The notes below the pieces were generated by a model. That model saw only the letters and a program-made list of their open reading frames with translations. It did no database searches and was not told where the DNA came from. A program made the translations under genes and the position numbers. This document shows, in pieces, positions 57,264-64,000 of a stretch of 64,000 bases of DNA (position 1 is its first letter; the number at the start of each line of letters is the position of its first letter). Origin of the DNA: GCA-2746605 sp963704835 (lineage in GTDB: Bacteria > Bacteroidota > Ignavibacteria > Ignavibacteriales > Melioribacteraceae); the NCBI GenBank assembly GCA_963704835.1, contig CAVPHW010000020.1:496001-560000 (forward strand). The letters are read 5' to 3'.

Positions 57264-58216
57264 AATTTGACGAATTAATCCAATCAATAAAAACTCAGAA
57301 TAAAAGAGCAATTTCAAAAGGAATTTCCATTGTTGAAAATGAGAATTCGGAATCTGTAGAATTTTTAAATACTATTTACCCTTTAACCGGAAATGCTTAT
57401 AAAATTGGTATCACCGGCCCTCCAGGTGCTGGAAAATCGACTTTAACCAATGAACTGACTAAACTTATATTAAAACAGAATAAATCGGTTGGCATCATTG
57501 CGGTTGATCCAACAAGCCCATTTACGGGTGGAGCGGTTCTAGGTGATAGAATCAGAATGAATGATATTGGATCAATGCAAAATGTTTTCATCAGAAGCAT
57601 GGCCACAAGAGGTAGTCTTGGTGGTTTGAGCAAAAAAACCATTGACGCGGCAGATGTTCTAGATGCGGCAAATTTTGATTATATAATCTTCGAAACTGTT
57701 GGGGTTGGACAATCAGAATTAGCAATAGCAAAAACTGCCGATACCACAGTTGTTGTGTTAGTACCTGAATCAGGTGATTCTGTTCAAGCAATGAAAGCTG
57801 GACTTATGGAAATTTCTGATTTATTTATAGTAAATAAAGGAGACAGACCAGGATCTGATAACGCAATAAATTCTTTGCAAACAGTTCTATCATTAAAAGA
57901 ACATGATGAATTAAGTTATTTACCAACCATTTTAAAATGTACAGCCTCTGAAGGAATTGGGATACAAGAAGTGCTGGATGGCATTTTTAATCACCGTGAA
58001 TATTTAAGTAAAACAAATAAATTTAATTTAAATAGAGAGAAGAATTTAGGTCTTCGGGTAAAGGAATTGGCAGAAAAATACATACAAATCAATTTATGGA
58101 ATGAAAATCGCAACGAAATTTTATTTGAAGAAATAAAGAAAAAAACTCAATCGCCATATTCAATTGCTGAAAAAATAATTGAGCATTATAAAAAAGCAAT
58201 ATTGATTAATAAATAA
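57260..58216 (+). CDS. meaB: MeaB/ArgK-type GTPase
   Basis: A 318-residue G3E GTPase that protects methylmalonyl-CoA mutase (or a related B12 mutase) and gates cofactor loading. Motifs: P-loop GITGPPGAGKSTL (about residue 50), VDPTSPFTGGAVLGDRIRM, FETVGVGQSE (switch II), and NKGD (guanine specificity). No mutase gene is in the window, so the partner is elsewhere. The presence of a B12-mutase chaperone fits a propionate or methylmalonyl pathway. Confidence 0.93.
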   Translation: MKFDELIQSIKTQNKRAISKGISIVENENSESVEFLNTIYPLTGNAYKIGITGPPGAGKSTLTNELTKLILKQNKSVGIIAVDPTSPFTGGAVLGDRIRMNDIGSMQNVFIRSMATRGSLGGLSKKTIDAADVLDAANFDYIIFETVGVGQSELAIAKTADTTVVVLVPESGDSVQAMKAGLMEISDLFIVNKGDRPGSDNAINSLQTVLSLKEHDELSYLPTILKCTASEGIGIQEVLDGIFNHREYLSKTNKFNLNREKNLGLRVKELAEKYIQINLWNENRNEILFEEIKKKTQSPYSIAEKIIEHYKKAILINK

Positions 58217-58258
58217 TTTTTTTACATTTCAACTATAAAATTAATTAAGGAGTGAAAA

Positions 58259-58804
58259 TTGTACGTACCAAGAGAAATTTTTTTTACAAAAGGAGTTGGA
58301 GTTCACAAAGAGTATTTGGCTTCATTTGAGTTAGCATTACGTAGTGCAAGGATTGAAAAATATAACCTCGTAACTGTAAGTAGCATATATCCTGTTGGAT
58401 GTAAGAAAATTACAATTGCTAAAGGTATAAGTAAACTTAGTCCTGGTGAAATTGTACATGCAGTGATGGCAAGAAATGCAACGAATGAACCGAATAGACT
58501 TATTGCTTCCTCAATTGGAATTGCACGCCCTGCAGAACCAAGTATGTATGGTTATTTGTCAGAACATCATCCATTTGGTGAGTCAGCTAGAAAATCCGGT
58601 GATTATGCAGAAGATTTAGCGGCTTCGATGCTAGCCACAACTTTAGGTATTGATTTTGACCCGGATACTGCATGGAACGAAAGGGAACAATTCTTTAAGA
58701 TGTCGGGTGAAATTGTTCACACTTCAAATATTACCCAATCAGCCGAAGGCAATAAAGATGGGCTTTGGACAACTGTTATAGCATGTGCAATTTTGGTACC
58801 GTAA
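58259..58804 (+). CDS. Pyruvoyl-dependent arginine decarboxylase
   Basis: A 181-residue proenzyme that makes agmatine for polyamine synthesis. The self-cleavage region is visible as NLVTVSSIYPVGC (about residues 39-51); cleavage before a serine there would create the pyruvoyl group. Further family blocks are FFTKGVGVHKEYLASFE, GEIVHAVMARN and GYLSEHH. The start is TTG with AAGGAG seven bases upstream. It is followed by a strong terminator, so it probably ends its own transcript. Confidence 0.9.
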   Translation: MYVPREIFFTKGVGVHKEYLASFELALRSARIEKYNLVTVSSIYPVGCKKITIAKGISKLSPGEIVHAVMARNATNEPNRLIASSIGIARPAEPSMYGYLSEHHPFGESARKSGDYAEDLAASMLATTLGIDFDPDTAWNEREQFFKMSGEIVHTSNITQSAEGNKDGLWTTVIACAILVP

Positions 58805-58810
58805 TTTATT

Positions 58811-58849
58811 TCAAATAAACGTGGTCATTTACTTTCTACGTTTATTTGA
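58811..58849 (+). terminator. Strong hairpin terminator after the arginine decarboxylase gene
   Basis: TCAAATAAACGT and ACGTTTATTTGA form a perfect 12-bp stem with a 15-base loop, beginning 6 bases after the stop and followed by a T-rich stretch. The stem is symmetrical and could act in both directions. Confidence 0.75.
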
Positions 58850-58920
58850 AGATTTTATTTTTAGTCTCAGAATAAGCTTTAGTTTAGTCATTTTTTATAA
58901 TATTTTGTGATAAATCAATT

Positions 58921-59472
58921 TTGGGTATTACTTTGACACCGCAAGAAGAAATTAGATATCTAATTCAATCTCATGGAATTAAACAAAATTGGCTTTCTAA
59001 AAAATTAGGTTTAAAACCACAAACCCTCTCTTATTTGCTCAATGAAAGCTCAAAATTTGATGATCACCTATACCAAAGTATAAAAGATATAGTTGAGAAT
59101 AATGAAACCGAGTTGGATATTTTTAATGGTATGGGCGAATCTAACTATGATTTATTTGCAGATGAAAAATTAAGGTTAGGGATTGGTGGAAGAATAAGGC
59201 TTTTTGCAAAACGTAAATATGGAACATTAAAGAAGTTAGCTGAAACTATGAATATTTCTCCACAGCAACTGCATCAATACATTAGTGGTAAAAGAGAACC
59301 AGGATCAAGAATTTTAATGAAACTTCTCAAATTAGGTTGCGATATAAATTGGCTTTTGAGTGGCTCTGAATCAATGGAATCTTTTAAAATTGATAAGTTG
59401 GAACGTGAGTTAAATAAACTTCAGGAAAATATTAACCAAATTTCTAGCATTGTAAAAAATCAATCCCATTAG
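58921..59472 (+). CDS. Protein with two helix-turn-helix domains and a C-terminal coiled coil
   Basis: A 183-residue protein. Residues about 8-58 hold one XRE-like helix-turn-helix (IKQNWLSKKLGLKPQTLSYLL) and about 80-132 a second (TLKKLAETMNISPQQLHQYISGKREPGSRIL, with INWLLSG as in other XRE regulators). The last 30 residues are a heptad coiled coil (LERELNKLQENINQISSIV). It is probably a DNA-binding regulator that dimerises. The TTG at 58921 has no clear ribosome-binding site, and a second TTG five codons in is as good. Confidence 0.75.
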   Translation: MGITLTPQEEIRYLIQSHGIKQNWLSKKLGLKPQTLSYLLNESSKFDDHLYQSIKDIVENNETELDIFNGMGESNYDLFADEKLRLGIGGRIRLFAKRKYGTLKKLAETMNISPQQLHQYISGKREPGSRILMKLLKLGCDINWLLSGSESMESFKIDKLERELNKLQENINQISSIVKNQSH

Positions 59473-59570
59473 GTTATTCGAAAATCCCCTTTACACATTA
59501 TATTTTACATTATCTAAAATTAATTTGATTTGCTATATTGATAATAAATTAAAAATCTATTGGCAATATT

Positions 59571-60260
59571 ATGGCTGATAAATCAAAACTTTGGTATCTC
59601 GAAAATTTCAATTTATTTTCTGGATTAGAAGAAAAAAGCATGAAGGAACTGAATGATATATCATCCATGCATCAAACTAAAAAAGAAGAACCAATATATT
59701 TTGAATCTGAACCCTCCAAATCAATTTATTTTTTAAAGGCCGGCAGAGTTAAAATTACCAAATATCAAAAGGATGGCAGCGAAAAAATATTAGCAATTGT
59801 AAATCCTGGTGAAATATTTGGTGAATTGGCATACTTAGATGAAAAAGAACGTACAGATTATGCATTAACTTTAGAACCATCATTAATTTGTGTAATTAGT
59901 AAAAACGATCTTGAAAATTTTGTTGTTAAAAATCCTTCCCTCAATTTTAAATTGACGAAAATATTTGGTCTTAAAATGCAAAAATTTTCTGAACGAGTTG
60001 AAGATTTAATTTTCAAAGATGCCGACCAAAGAGTTATTTCGTTTATTCTACGATATGCCGAAAAGAATGGGAAAAAAATTGGCGACCAAATATTTATTAA
60101 GCCTTTCCTTAAACATCAATATATTGGTGAACTAACCGCTTGCTCTAGACAGACTGTCAATTATATCCTAACAGATTTAAGATCCAAAAATATAATTGAT
60201 TTTGATAGGAATAAGCTGATTATTAATAATATTGATGCCTTAAAAAAAATGGTTTCTTAA
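59571..60260 (+). CDS. Crp/Fnr-family transcription regulator
   Basis: A 229-residue regulator: a cyclic-nucleotide-binding fold at about residues 12-125 (IYFLKAGRVKITKYQKDG, NPGEIFGELAYL), a dimer helix (FGLKMQKFSERVEDLIF), and a winged helix-turn-helix at about 165-225 with the recognition region ELTACSRQTVNYILTDL. The N-terminal Cys set of oxygen-sensing FNR is absent, so it may bind a nucleotide or another ligand. It lies 100 bp after the two-HTH gene; targets are unknown. Confidence 0.9.
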   Translation: MADKSKLWYLENFNLFSGLEEKSMKELNDISSMHQTKKEEPIYFESEPSKSIYFLKAGRVKITKYQKDGSEKILAIVNPGEIFGELAYLDEKERTDYALTLEPSLICVISKNDLENFVVKNPSLNFKLTKIFGLKMQKFSERVEDLIFKDADQRVISFILRYAEKNGKKIGDQIFIKPFLKHQYIGELTACSRQTVNYILTDLRSKNIIDFDRNKLIINNIDALKKMVS

Positions 60261-60285
60261 CTTCCCTTTTTAGATTGCCAAAAAA

Positions 60286-61032
60286 TTATTCTAGCAGATT
60301 GAGATTTGAATATAGTTTAATTGAATAGCTTTTGTTAAAAATATTTTGGGGAACTTTTATCCCAATCCTTTTATAAATAGAAGTTGGGATTCCAATATCA
60401 CCTAAGAATAATTCACCTGAAATTTTGGGCAGTAAACCAGTTTTTGGCAAAGCCAAAGTTAATGTTGTTGATGTATGGAAATATGTCCCTAGTATTTCTC
60501 CTGTTGTAGCATTTACTCCTGTTGGAACATCCAACACTATTTTAATACTATTTTGAACATTCGACCAATTTATTAAATTTAATTCATTTCCTTTAAGCTG
60601 ACGTTTTAAATTATATCCAATTATTGAATCAATAATCACATTAAAATTATTTGCAAATACATTATCAATTGAAATTAACTTTCCGGCGGAGAGTTTATAA
60701 AGTTCTAACTGATTTCTCGTAACTTCTTTCAAACCTTTAGAATTGGTTAAGCATACCATTACTTTCAAACCGTGATTTATTAAATGCCTTGCCGCACAAA
60801 TACCTCCACCTCCATTCCCACCTGTTCCAGCAAGTACCAGAATATTCGTTTTAGCCGAATTGGATATAGACATTTTAATAATGAGTTCAGCTAAATTTCT
60901 TCCGGCATTTTCCATCATTTGATAAATGTTTGGTCCAGTTTCATTCATTGCAATTATATCAACCTCTAGCATTTGTGCAATTGAAACAGCTGGAACTGCA
61001 ATTTTATTTTCTGTATAAAATTTTTCTATCAT
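60286..61032 (-). CDS. nnrE: NAD(P)H-hydrate epimerase
   Basis: The N-terminal YjeF-type enzyme repairs damaged (hydrated) NAD(P)H by epimerisation. The 248-residue protein shows MENAGRNLAELII, VLAGTGGNGGGGICAARHLI, VIIDSIIGYNLKR and DVPTGVNATTG, all family motifs. The C-terminal NAD(P)HX dehydratase domain present in fused forms is missing, so the dehydratase must be a separate gene elsewhere. Confidence 0.9.
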   Translation of the reverse strand: MIEKFYTENKIAVPAVSIAQMLEVDIIAMNETGPNIYQMMENAGRNLAELIIKMSISNSAKTNILVLAGTGGNGGGGICAARHLINHGLKVMVCLTNSKGLKEVTRNQLELYKLSAGKLISIDNVFANNFNVIIDSIIGYNLKRQLKGNELNLINWSNVQNSIKIVLDVPTGVNATTGEILGTYFHTSTTLTLALPKTGLLPKISGELFLGDIGIPTSIYKRIGIKVPQNIFNKSYSIKLYSNLNLLE

Positions 61033-61098
61033 ATTTGGGAAAATGAATAAAAGTTGAAAATAGTATTCTTTATAATTAATTTGCCAAATAAAATAAAC

Positions 61099-61125
61099 TC
61101 AGGCTGCAATTATATTACAACCTGA
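61099..61125 (-). terminator. Hairpin downstream of the 61.2-kb membrane gene
   Basis: TCAGG-CTG and CAA-CCTGA pair around an 11-base loop, 25 bases past the stop of the minus-strand gene; read in that direction a T-rich but interrupted stretch follows. A plausible intrinsic terminator. Confidence 0.5.
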
Positions 61126-61149
61126 AGATATATAAATTTGATTTTTAGT

Positions 61150-61608
61150 TTAAACAGTTTGTGAGATTAATTGACTTTTAGGTTTATAGATAGCTCCTAA
61201 AACTGCTCCGAAAATTAAATGTCCAACTAAACTTGCCATTGCGATCATTATTGATCCAGAGAATAATCCGGATGCATAACTGCCGCCCGACATCAAACTC
61301 ATCATCGGCATTACAATAATTTGAGCCATTGCCCAAGGAATCAATCCAAAAATTGCTCCACTTTTAAAGTTTGGCGATTTATTAGTTGAGCTCAAAAATA
61401 GAACTGAATAATTTATAGCTAAAATTTCGCCCACCATAAAATGCATAATCCATCCAACAATAATTGGAGATCCCACTGTCCCTGCTAACATTTTGGGAAT
61501 ATTCATTTCAAATCCCATTAAAGGTGCCATATAGGTAAATGCTGTCATAGCTATTGTTCCAACTAAGCCTGCTGTTAATGCCGATTGTACTGATAATCTT
61601 GTTTTCAT
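61150..61608 (-). CDS. Small multi-pass membrane protein (DUF6789-like)
   Basis: A 152-residue protein with about four hydrophobic helices and many glycines. The pattern LTAGLVGTIAMTAFTYMAPLMG, GWIMHFMVGEILAINYSVLF and GHLIFGAVLGAIY resembles a widespread small membrane family of unknown function that I associate with DUF6789; the name is from memory. AGGAGTAAT lies before the ATG. Isolated by flanking gaps of 117 and 193 bp. Confidence 0.7.
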   Translation of the reverse strand: MKTRLSVQSALTAGLVGTIAMTAFTYMAPLMGFEMNIPKMLAGTVGSPIIVGWIMHFMVGEILAINYSVLFLSSTNKSPNFKSGAIFGLIPWAMAQIIVMPMMSLMSGGSYASGLFSGSIMIAMASLVGHLIFGAVLGAIYKPKSQLISQTV

Positions 61609-61801
61609 ATTATTACTCCTATATTTATTATTTGAATTGCTTATGATAAAAATAGACTCAAATTTAAAATTCTACTGTCAACATTTTGACATATTTGATT
61701 TTCTGAAGAATAAAGAAAATCAATATTAAAATCCTTCAATTATTTATTATTACATTCGATAATGAATATATGAGTAAAATCTAATTATTATTGGAGTTAA
61801 A

Positions 61802-62173
61802 ATGTTTCAAAATTCTGTTTGCGAATTGGTAACAAAGACTGTAAAAGATAGCCAAGGGATTTCCATTGAGCTAAATTATTATATTCATCTCAATTCTGAA
61901 GAACTTTTAAAATTGAAAGAATTCCGTGAGAAATATGCAAATACAAGTTCAGTTCATTTTAATTTTAAGGAAGGTGAATTTTTCTTTAGTCAGAAAAAGT
62001 ATATTAAAAAAAGTCAGTTTATTGCAGAACCACCTAAATTAGATGAACTTGAAATGAATTTTTTAAAAGATATAAAAGTTTCGATAAATCAATATAAAAA
62101 TCTTCTTCAATTTGATGAATTTGAGAGTCTTGAGAAAAGAAATAATATTAATCTTGATGATATTTTAAAATAG
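61802..62173 (+). CDS. Hypothetical protein, 123 aa
   Basis: A charged, soluble 123-residue protein with no signal peptide. GGAGTT lies just before the ATG. It contains FEF/SVHFNFKEGEFFF-type beta strands in the middle and helices at the end. I do not recognise it. It is the last ordinary gene before the tRNA-tail/GIY-YIG/integrase segment. Confidence 0.65.
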   Translation: MFQNSVCELVTKTVKDSQGISIELNYYIHLNSEELLKLKEFREKYANTSSVHFNFKEGEFFFSQKKYIKKSQFIAEPPKLDELEMNFLKDIKVSINQYKNLLQFDEFESLEKRNNINLDDILK

Positions 62174-62262
62174 TTTTTGATTTATTCCATTCTCAATTCT
62201 AAAGATTTACAATCCGTTTAAAATAATTAAAGCTCGATTTCAGTATAAATTAAGCTTTTTAG

Positions 62263-62316
62263 TGGAGCTATACGAGTTCGAACCGCAGACCTTCCCGATT
62301 TCATCGGGACGCTCAA
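62263..62316 (-). repeat. tRNA-like 3' segment, copy 1 (degenerate)
   Basis: Read on the minus strand from just after the GIY-YIG stop: GAGCG, a 6-bp hairpin TCCCGA-TGAAA-TCGGGA in the place of an anticodon arm, AGGTC, a T-arm TGCGG-TTCGAAC-TCGTA with two wobble pairs, then TAGCTCC and A. This copies the 3' half of a tRNA but lacks the acceptor and D 5' strands, so it is not a working tRNA gene. The last 30 bases match copy 2 at 62597 with four differences. Confidence 0.75.
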
Positions 62317-62568
62317 TCAGTTTTTACCTACTACATTTTTCAAAATGTATTTTGGATTCTTTAAGTTTTTCAAATACTTTTCTCTCTTCATAGCTTCTGA
62401 TCGAATGGCAAATTCTTCAGTATATATTAGTTCCCATGGTATTCCATATTTTGTTGACTTTGAATATCCCTTATTATGTCTTTGTATTCGATCTTCTATA
62501 TTTTCTGTTTGTCCTATGTAGAGTCTACCACTTTTTGAACTTTGAAGGATATATAATATAAATCCCAT
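62317..62568 (-). CDS. GIY-YIG family endonuclease-like protein
   Basis: An 83-residue single-domain protein with LYILQSSKSGRLYIGQT (the GIY and YIG strands), the conserved Arg in DRIQRHNKG and the Glu in ELIYTEEF. It is the small solitary type common in Bacteroidota. It lies exactly between two copies of a tRNA 3' end on the same strand, which suggests a mobile unit that inserts at tRNA tails. A nuclease role is inferred from the family. Confidence 0.85.
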   Translation of the reverse strand: MGFILYILQSSKSGRLYIGQTENIEDRIQRHNKGYSKSTKYGIPWELIYTEEFAIRSEAMKREKYLKNLKNPKYILKNVVGKN

Positions 62569-62596
62569 ATGAGGTATTTTTGAAGTGTTTTTTTTG

Positions 62597-62639
62597 TGGA
62601 GCTATGCGGGTTCGAACCGCAGACCTCTTGACTGCCAGT
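62597..62639 (-). repeat. tRNA 3'-half fragment, copy 2; likely integrase attachment site
   Basis: On the minus strand this holds CTGGCAG TCAAG (anticodon loop, which would read GGC, and 3' stem), AGGTC, a perfect T-arm TGCGG-TTCGAAC-CCGCA, TAGCTCC and A. The base-paired 5' half (CTTGA, D-arm, GGAGCTA) is absent: upstream the sequence changes to TTTTA, so identity ends at the anticodon loop. This is what a tyrosine recombinase leaves when it integrates into a tRNA gene; the integrase starts 105 bases away. Confidence 0.72.
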
Positions 62640-62719
62640 AAAACGACTTCTTTCATTTTTATCCTAAAAACAAACCTTTAATACATACTGTTAAGCTTAA
62701 TGTTAAGTCAAAAAGAAGG

Positions 62720-62740
62720 ACCTCCATACATCGAGGAGGT
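62720..62740 (+). promoter_or_regulatory. Hairpin that can hide the integrase ribosome-binding site
   Basis: ACCTCC pairs with GGAGGT around a nine-base loop. The right arm is the perfect Shine-Dalgarno sequence that ends three bases before the integrase ATG. The hairpin followed by TTTT could also act as a terminator or attenuator. Confidence 0.55.
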
Positions 62741-62743
62741 TTT

Positions 62744-63746
62744 ATGTTTTTGTTCAAAAGGGGTAATATTTATCAATTTGAGTATTATGATGATAAATTA
62801 GAAAAGATTAAGAGAAAATCAACTGGAAAGAAAACAAAGGCAGAAGCAATAATATTTATTGCTGATTTTAGAAATGAAATAAAAAAAGGAATCAAGATTG
62901 AAGATATATTACTGAGTGATTTTATTGTTGAATATAATAGGTTTTCGAAACAAACAAAAAGTGAACAATATTATTATAGTATTAAATTAGCATTAGGAAA
63001 AATAAAAGAGTTTCTTTCTGATTCCCCTCTTAATGAAATACGGTCTAAAGATGTGGAAAGATTTTTGATTTTCACTTATCAAACTTCCAAATCAATGGCA
63101 CACCTATATTATAGAATATTAACTGCAGCATTTAATAAAGCTGTTAGTTGGGGTTATTTGGATATAAATCCTTTTGCTAAGATTAAATTTACCAAAAGAA
63201 GAAAAAAAAATACCAATTTTTATTACAGAAAAAGAATTAAAAAAAATTATAATAAATACTAAAAACCCTATTCTGCAAAAATTATTTGTTATTGCTTTCT
63301 ACTCTGGGATGAGATTAAATGAACTAACAAACCTAAAATGGCAATCTATAGATATGGAGTGCAAAATAATAATAATACAAATAACAAAATCTTTTTCAAC
63401 AAAAAGTAAAAAAGAAAGAATTATTCCTATAAGTTGTTTAATTATGGAAGAGCTATTAATATTAAAAAGAAATAGTTATTCAGATTATATCTTCGCAAAT
63501 CAGACTGGCTATAAATATAATAATGACTACGTTACACATAAATTTAAGAAAGCTTCAAGAGACGCTGGGCTATTAGAGACAGTACACTTTCATACTTTAA
63601 GACACAGTTTTGCAAGTAATTTGGTTCAAAAAGGAGTTAGTCTTTACGTAGTAAAAGAATTGCTAGGACACCAGAATATATCTACAACTCAGATATATTC
63701 ACATCTAAATAATTCTTCTTTAGTTAGTGCAATTGAGTTACTATAA
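62744..63746 (+). CDS. Tyrosine recombinase/integrase (one frameshift)
   Basis: About 333 residues after removing one surplus A in the nine-base A run near 63205-63213. Parts: an N-terminal Arm-type domain (FKRGNIYQFEYYDDKLEKIKRKS), a SAM-like core-binding domain, and the catalytic domain with Arg in YSGMRLNELTNL, HTLRHSFAS (His-x-x-Arg), LLGHQNIS (His) and the nucleophile in TQIYSHL. All catalytic residues are present. It reads away from the tRNA-fragment attachment site, as is usual for genomic-island integrases. Confidence 0.87.
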
Positions 63747-63797
63747 TACTATATAACTTGTTGTTGGTGTTGTGAAAAAGCAAGTAGTTAAATATTC

Positions 63798-63842
63798 GAA
63801 AGAGATAAAACAGAAATAGCTTTAATAAGTTATATCTCTTTC
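63798..63842. repeat. Inverted repeat between convergent integrase genes
   Basis: GAAAGAGATA and TATCTCTTTC are perfect 10-bp inverted copies 25 bases apart, in the 155-bp gap between the stops of the two integrase genes. It may be a bidirectional terminator or a recombinase arm site. Confidence 0.45.
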
Positions 63843-63901
63843 AATTCTTTTTTGCCAGATTTCTCGAGGAGTTTAAATGGAAATTTTCCATGTTGGTAAA
63901 T

Positions 63902-64000
63902 TTATGCCACTTTTAGCTGACTAACTGCACTTTGTAGAGCGTCCATATTTGTGTGACTATATATTTCTGTAGTAGTAATACTCGAATGTCCAAGTAATTC
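63902..64000 (-). CDS. C-terminal end of a second tyrosine recombinase
   Basis: The right edge cuts a minus-strand gene; its last 32 residues read ELLGHSSITTTEIYSH and then TNMDALQSAVSQLKVA. This holds the box III histidine and the tyrosine nucleophile of tyrosine recombinases. It is related to, but clearly different from, the integrase at 62744, and the two genes converge. Confidence 0.82.
   Translation of the reverse strand, partial: ELLGHSSITTTEIYSHTNMDALQSAVSQLKVA

Noticed and set aside
62590..62680. A complete tRNA gene on the minus strand
   Set aside because: The T-arm and acceptor 3' strand are present, but there is no matching GGAGCTA 5' strand, D-arm or anticodon 5' stem.
1..64000. 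CRISPR array, rRNA operon or insertion-sequence transposase
   Set aside because: No regularly spaced direct repeats, no rRNA sequence and no transposase frame were found; the only mobile genes are the two tyrosine recombinases and the GIY-YIG unit.

Overview
This window is an AT-rich (by eye, about one-third G+C) bacterial chromosome segment. Lipoboxes, an Omp85-type outer-membrane protein and a fab/rnc cluster point to a Gram-negative host. The mix of NAD-linked [FeFe] hydrogenases, a PduS/PduT pair, single-chain GcvP, an M64 peptidase, a FUN14 protein and a GIY-YIG gene flanked by tRNA tails suits the Bacteroidota/Ignavibacteriota/Chlorobiota lineage, with an anaerobic Ignavibacteria-like member the best guess. 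That placement is inference; no rRNA gene lies in the window.

Layout: 1-3.6 kb holds small lipoproteins, a DCC-family redox protein, RidA and ispE. From 17.2 kb down to 5.0 kb on the minus strand runs a 12-kb block: a complete NuoE/NuoF/HydA hydrogenase (hyd-2), a sensor that joins a degenerate [FeFe]-hydrogenase domain to a histidine kinase, two lone receiver proteins, a REC-PAS-kinase hybrid, then a second NuoE/NuoF/HydA hydrogenase (hyd-1) ending at a clear terminator. Another histidine kinase follows. From 17.5 to 22.6 kb are a metal efflux pump, a SIMPL protein, purE, a GIN-domain lipoprotein, pyrophosphatase and a TraB protein. From 30.7 down to 22.7 kb lie clpC, a pterin dehydratase, pyrE, an M64 peptidase, a SpoIIE-type phosphatase, pduS and pduT. 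From 30.9 to 40.7 kb: floA, a UvrD-like helicase, a glycosyltransferase, a nucleoside salvage operon (cdd-tdk-nupC-punA) and a cation/proton antiporter. From 53.5 down to 40.7 kb: yceD-rpmF-plsX-fabH-fabD-fabG-acpP-fabF-rnc, gcvP, a CoA-binding protein, an Omp85 protein, a FUN14 protein and rsmE. From 53.6 to 60.3 kb: an ABC exporter, prsW, nadD, meaB, pyruvoyl arginine decarboxylase and two regulators. The last 2 kb are mobile: a GIY-YIG gene between two copies of a tRNA 3' end, then a tyrosine integrase and the tail of a second one.

How the genes work together: the hydrogenase block looks like a self-regulating H2/NAD(H)/ferredoxin module, with two enzymes of different architecture around a putative redox- or H2-sensing kinase. 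PduS and PduT would carry electrons across a microcompartment shell whose other parts are not in this window. The fab and nucleoside clusters are standard housekeeping operons.

Quality warning: eleven genes, mostly between 11.7 and 30 kb (including clpC and pyrE) plus the integrase at 63 kb, are broken by frameshifts. Every break can be repaired by removing surplus bases and none demands adding one. I read this as insertion-type sequencing error and give one span per repaired gene.
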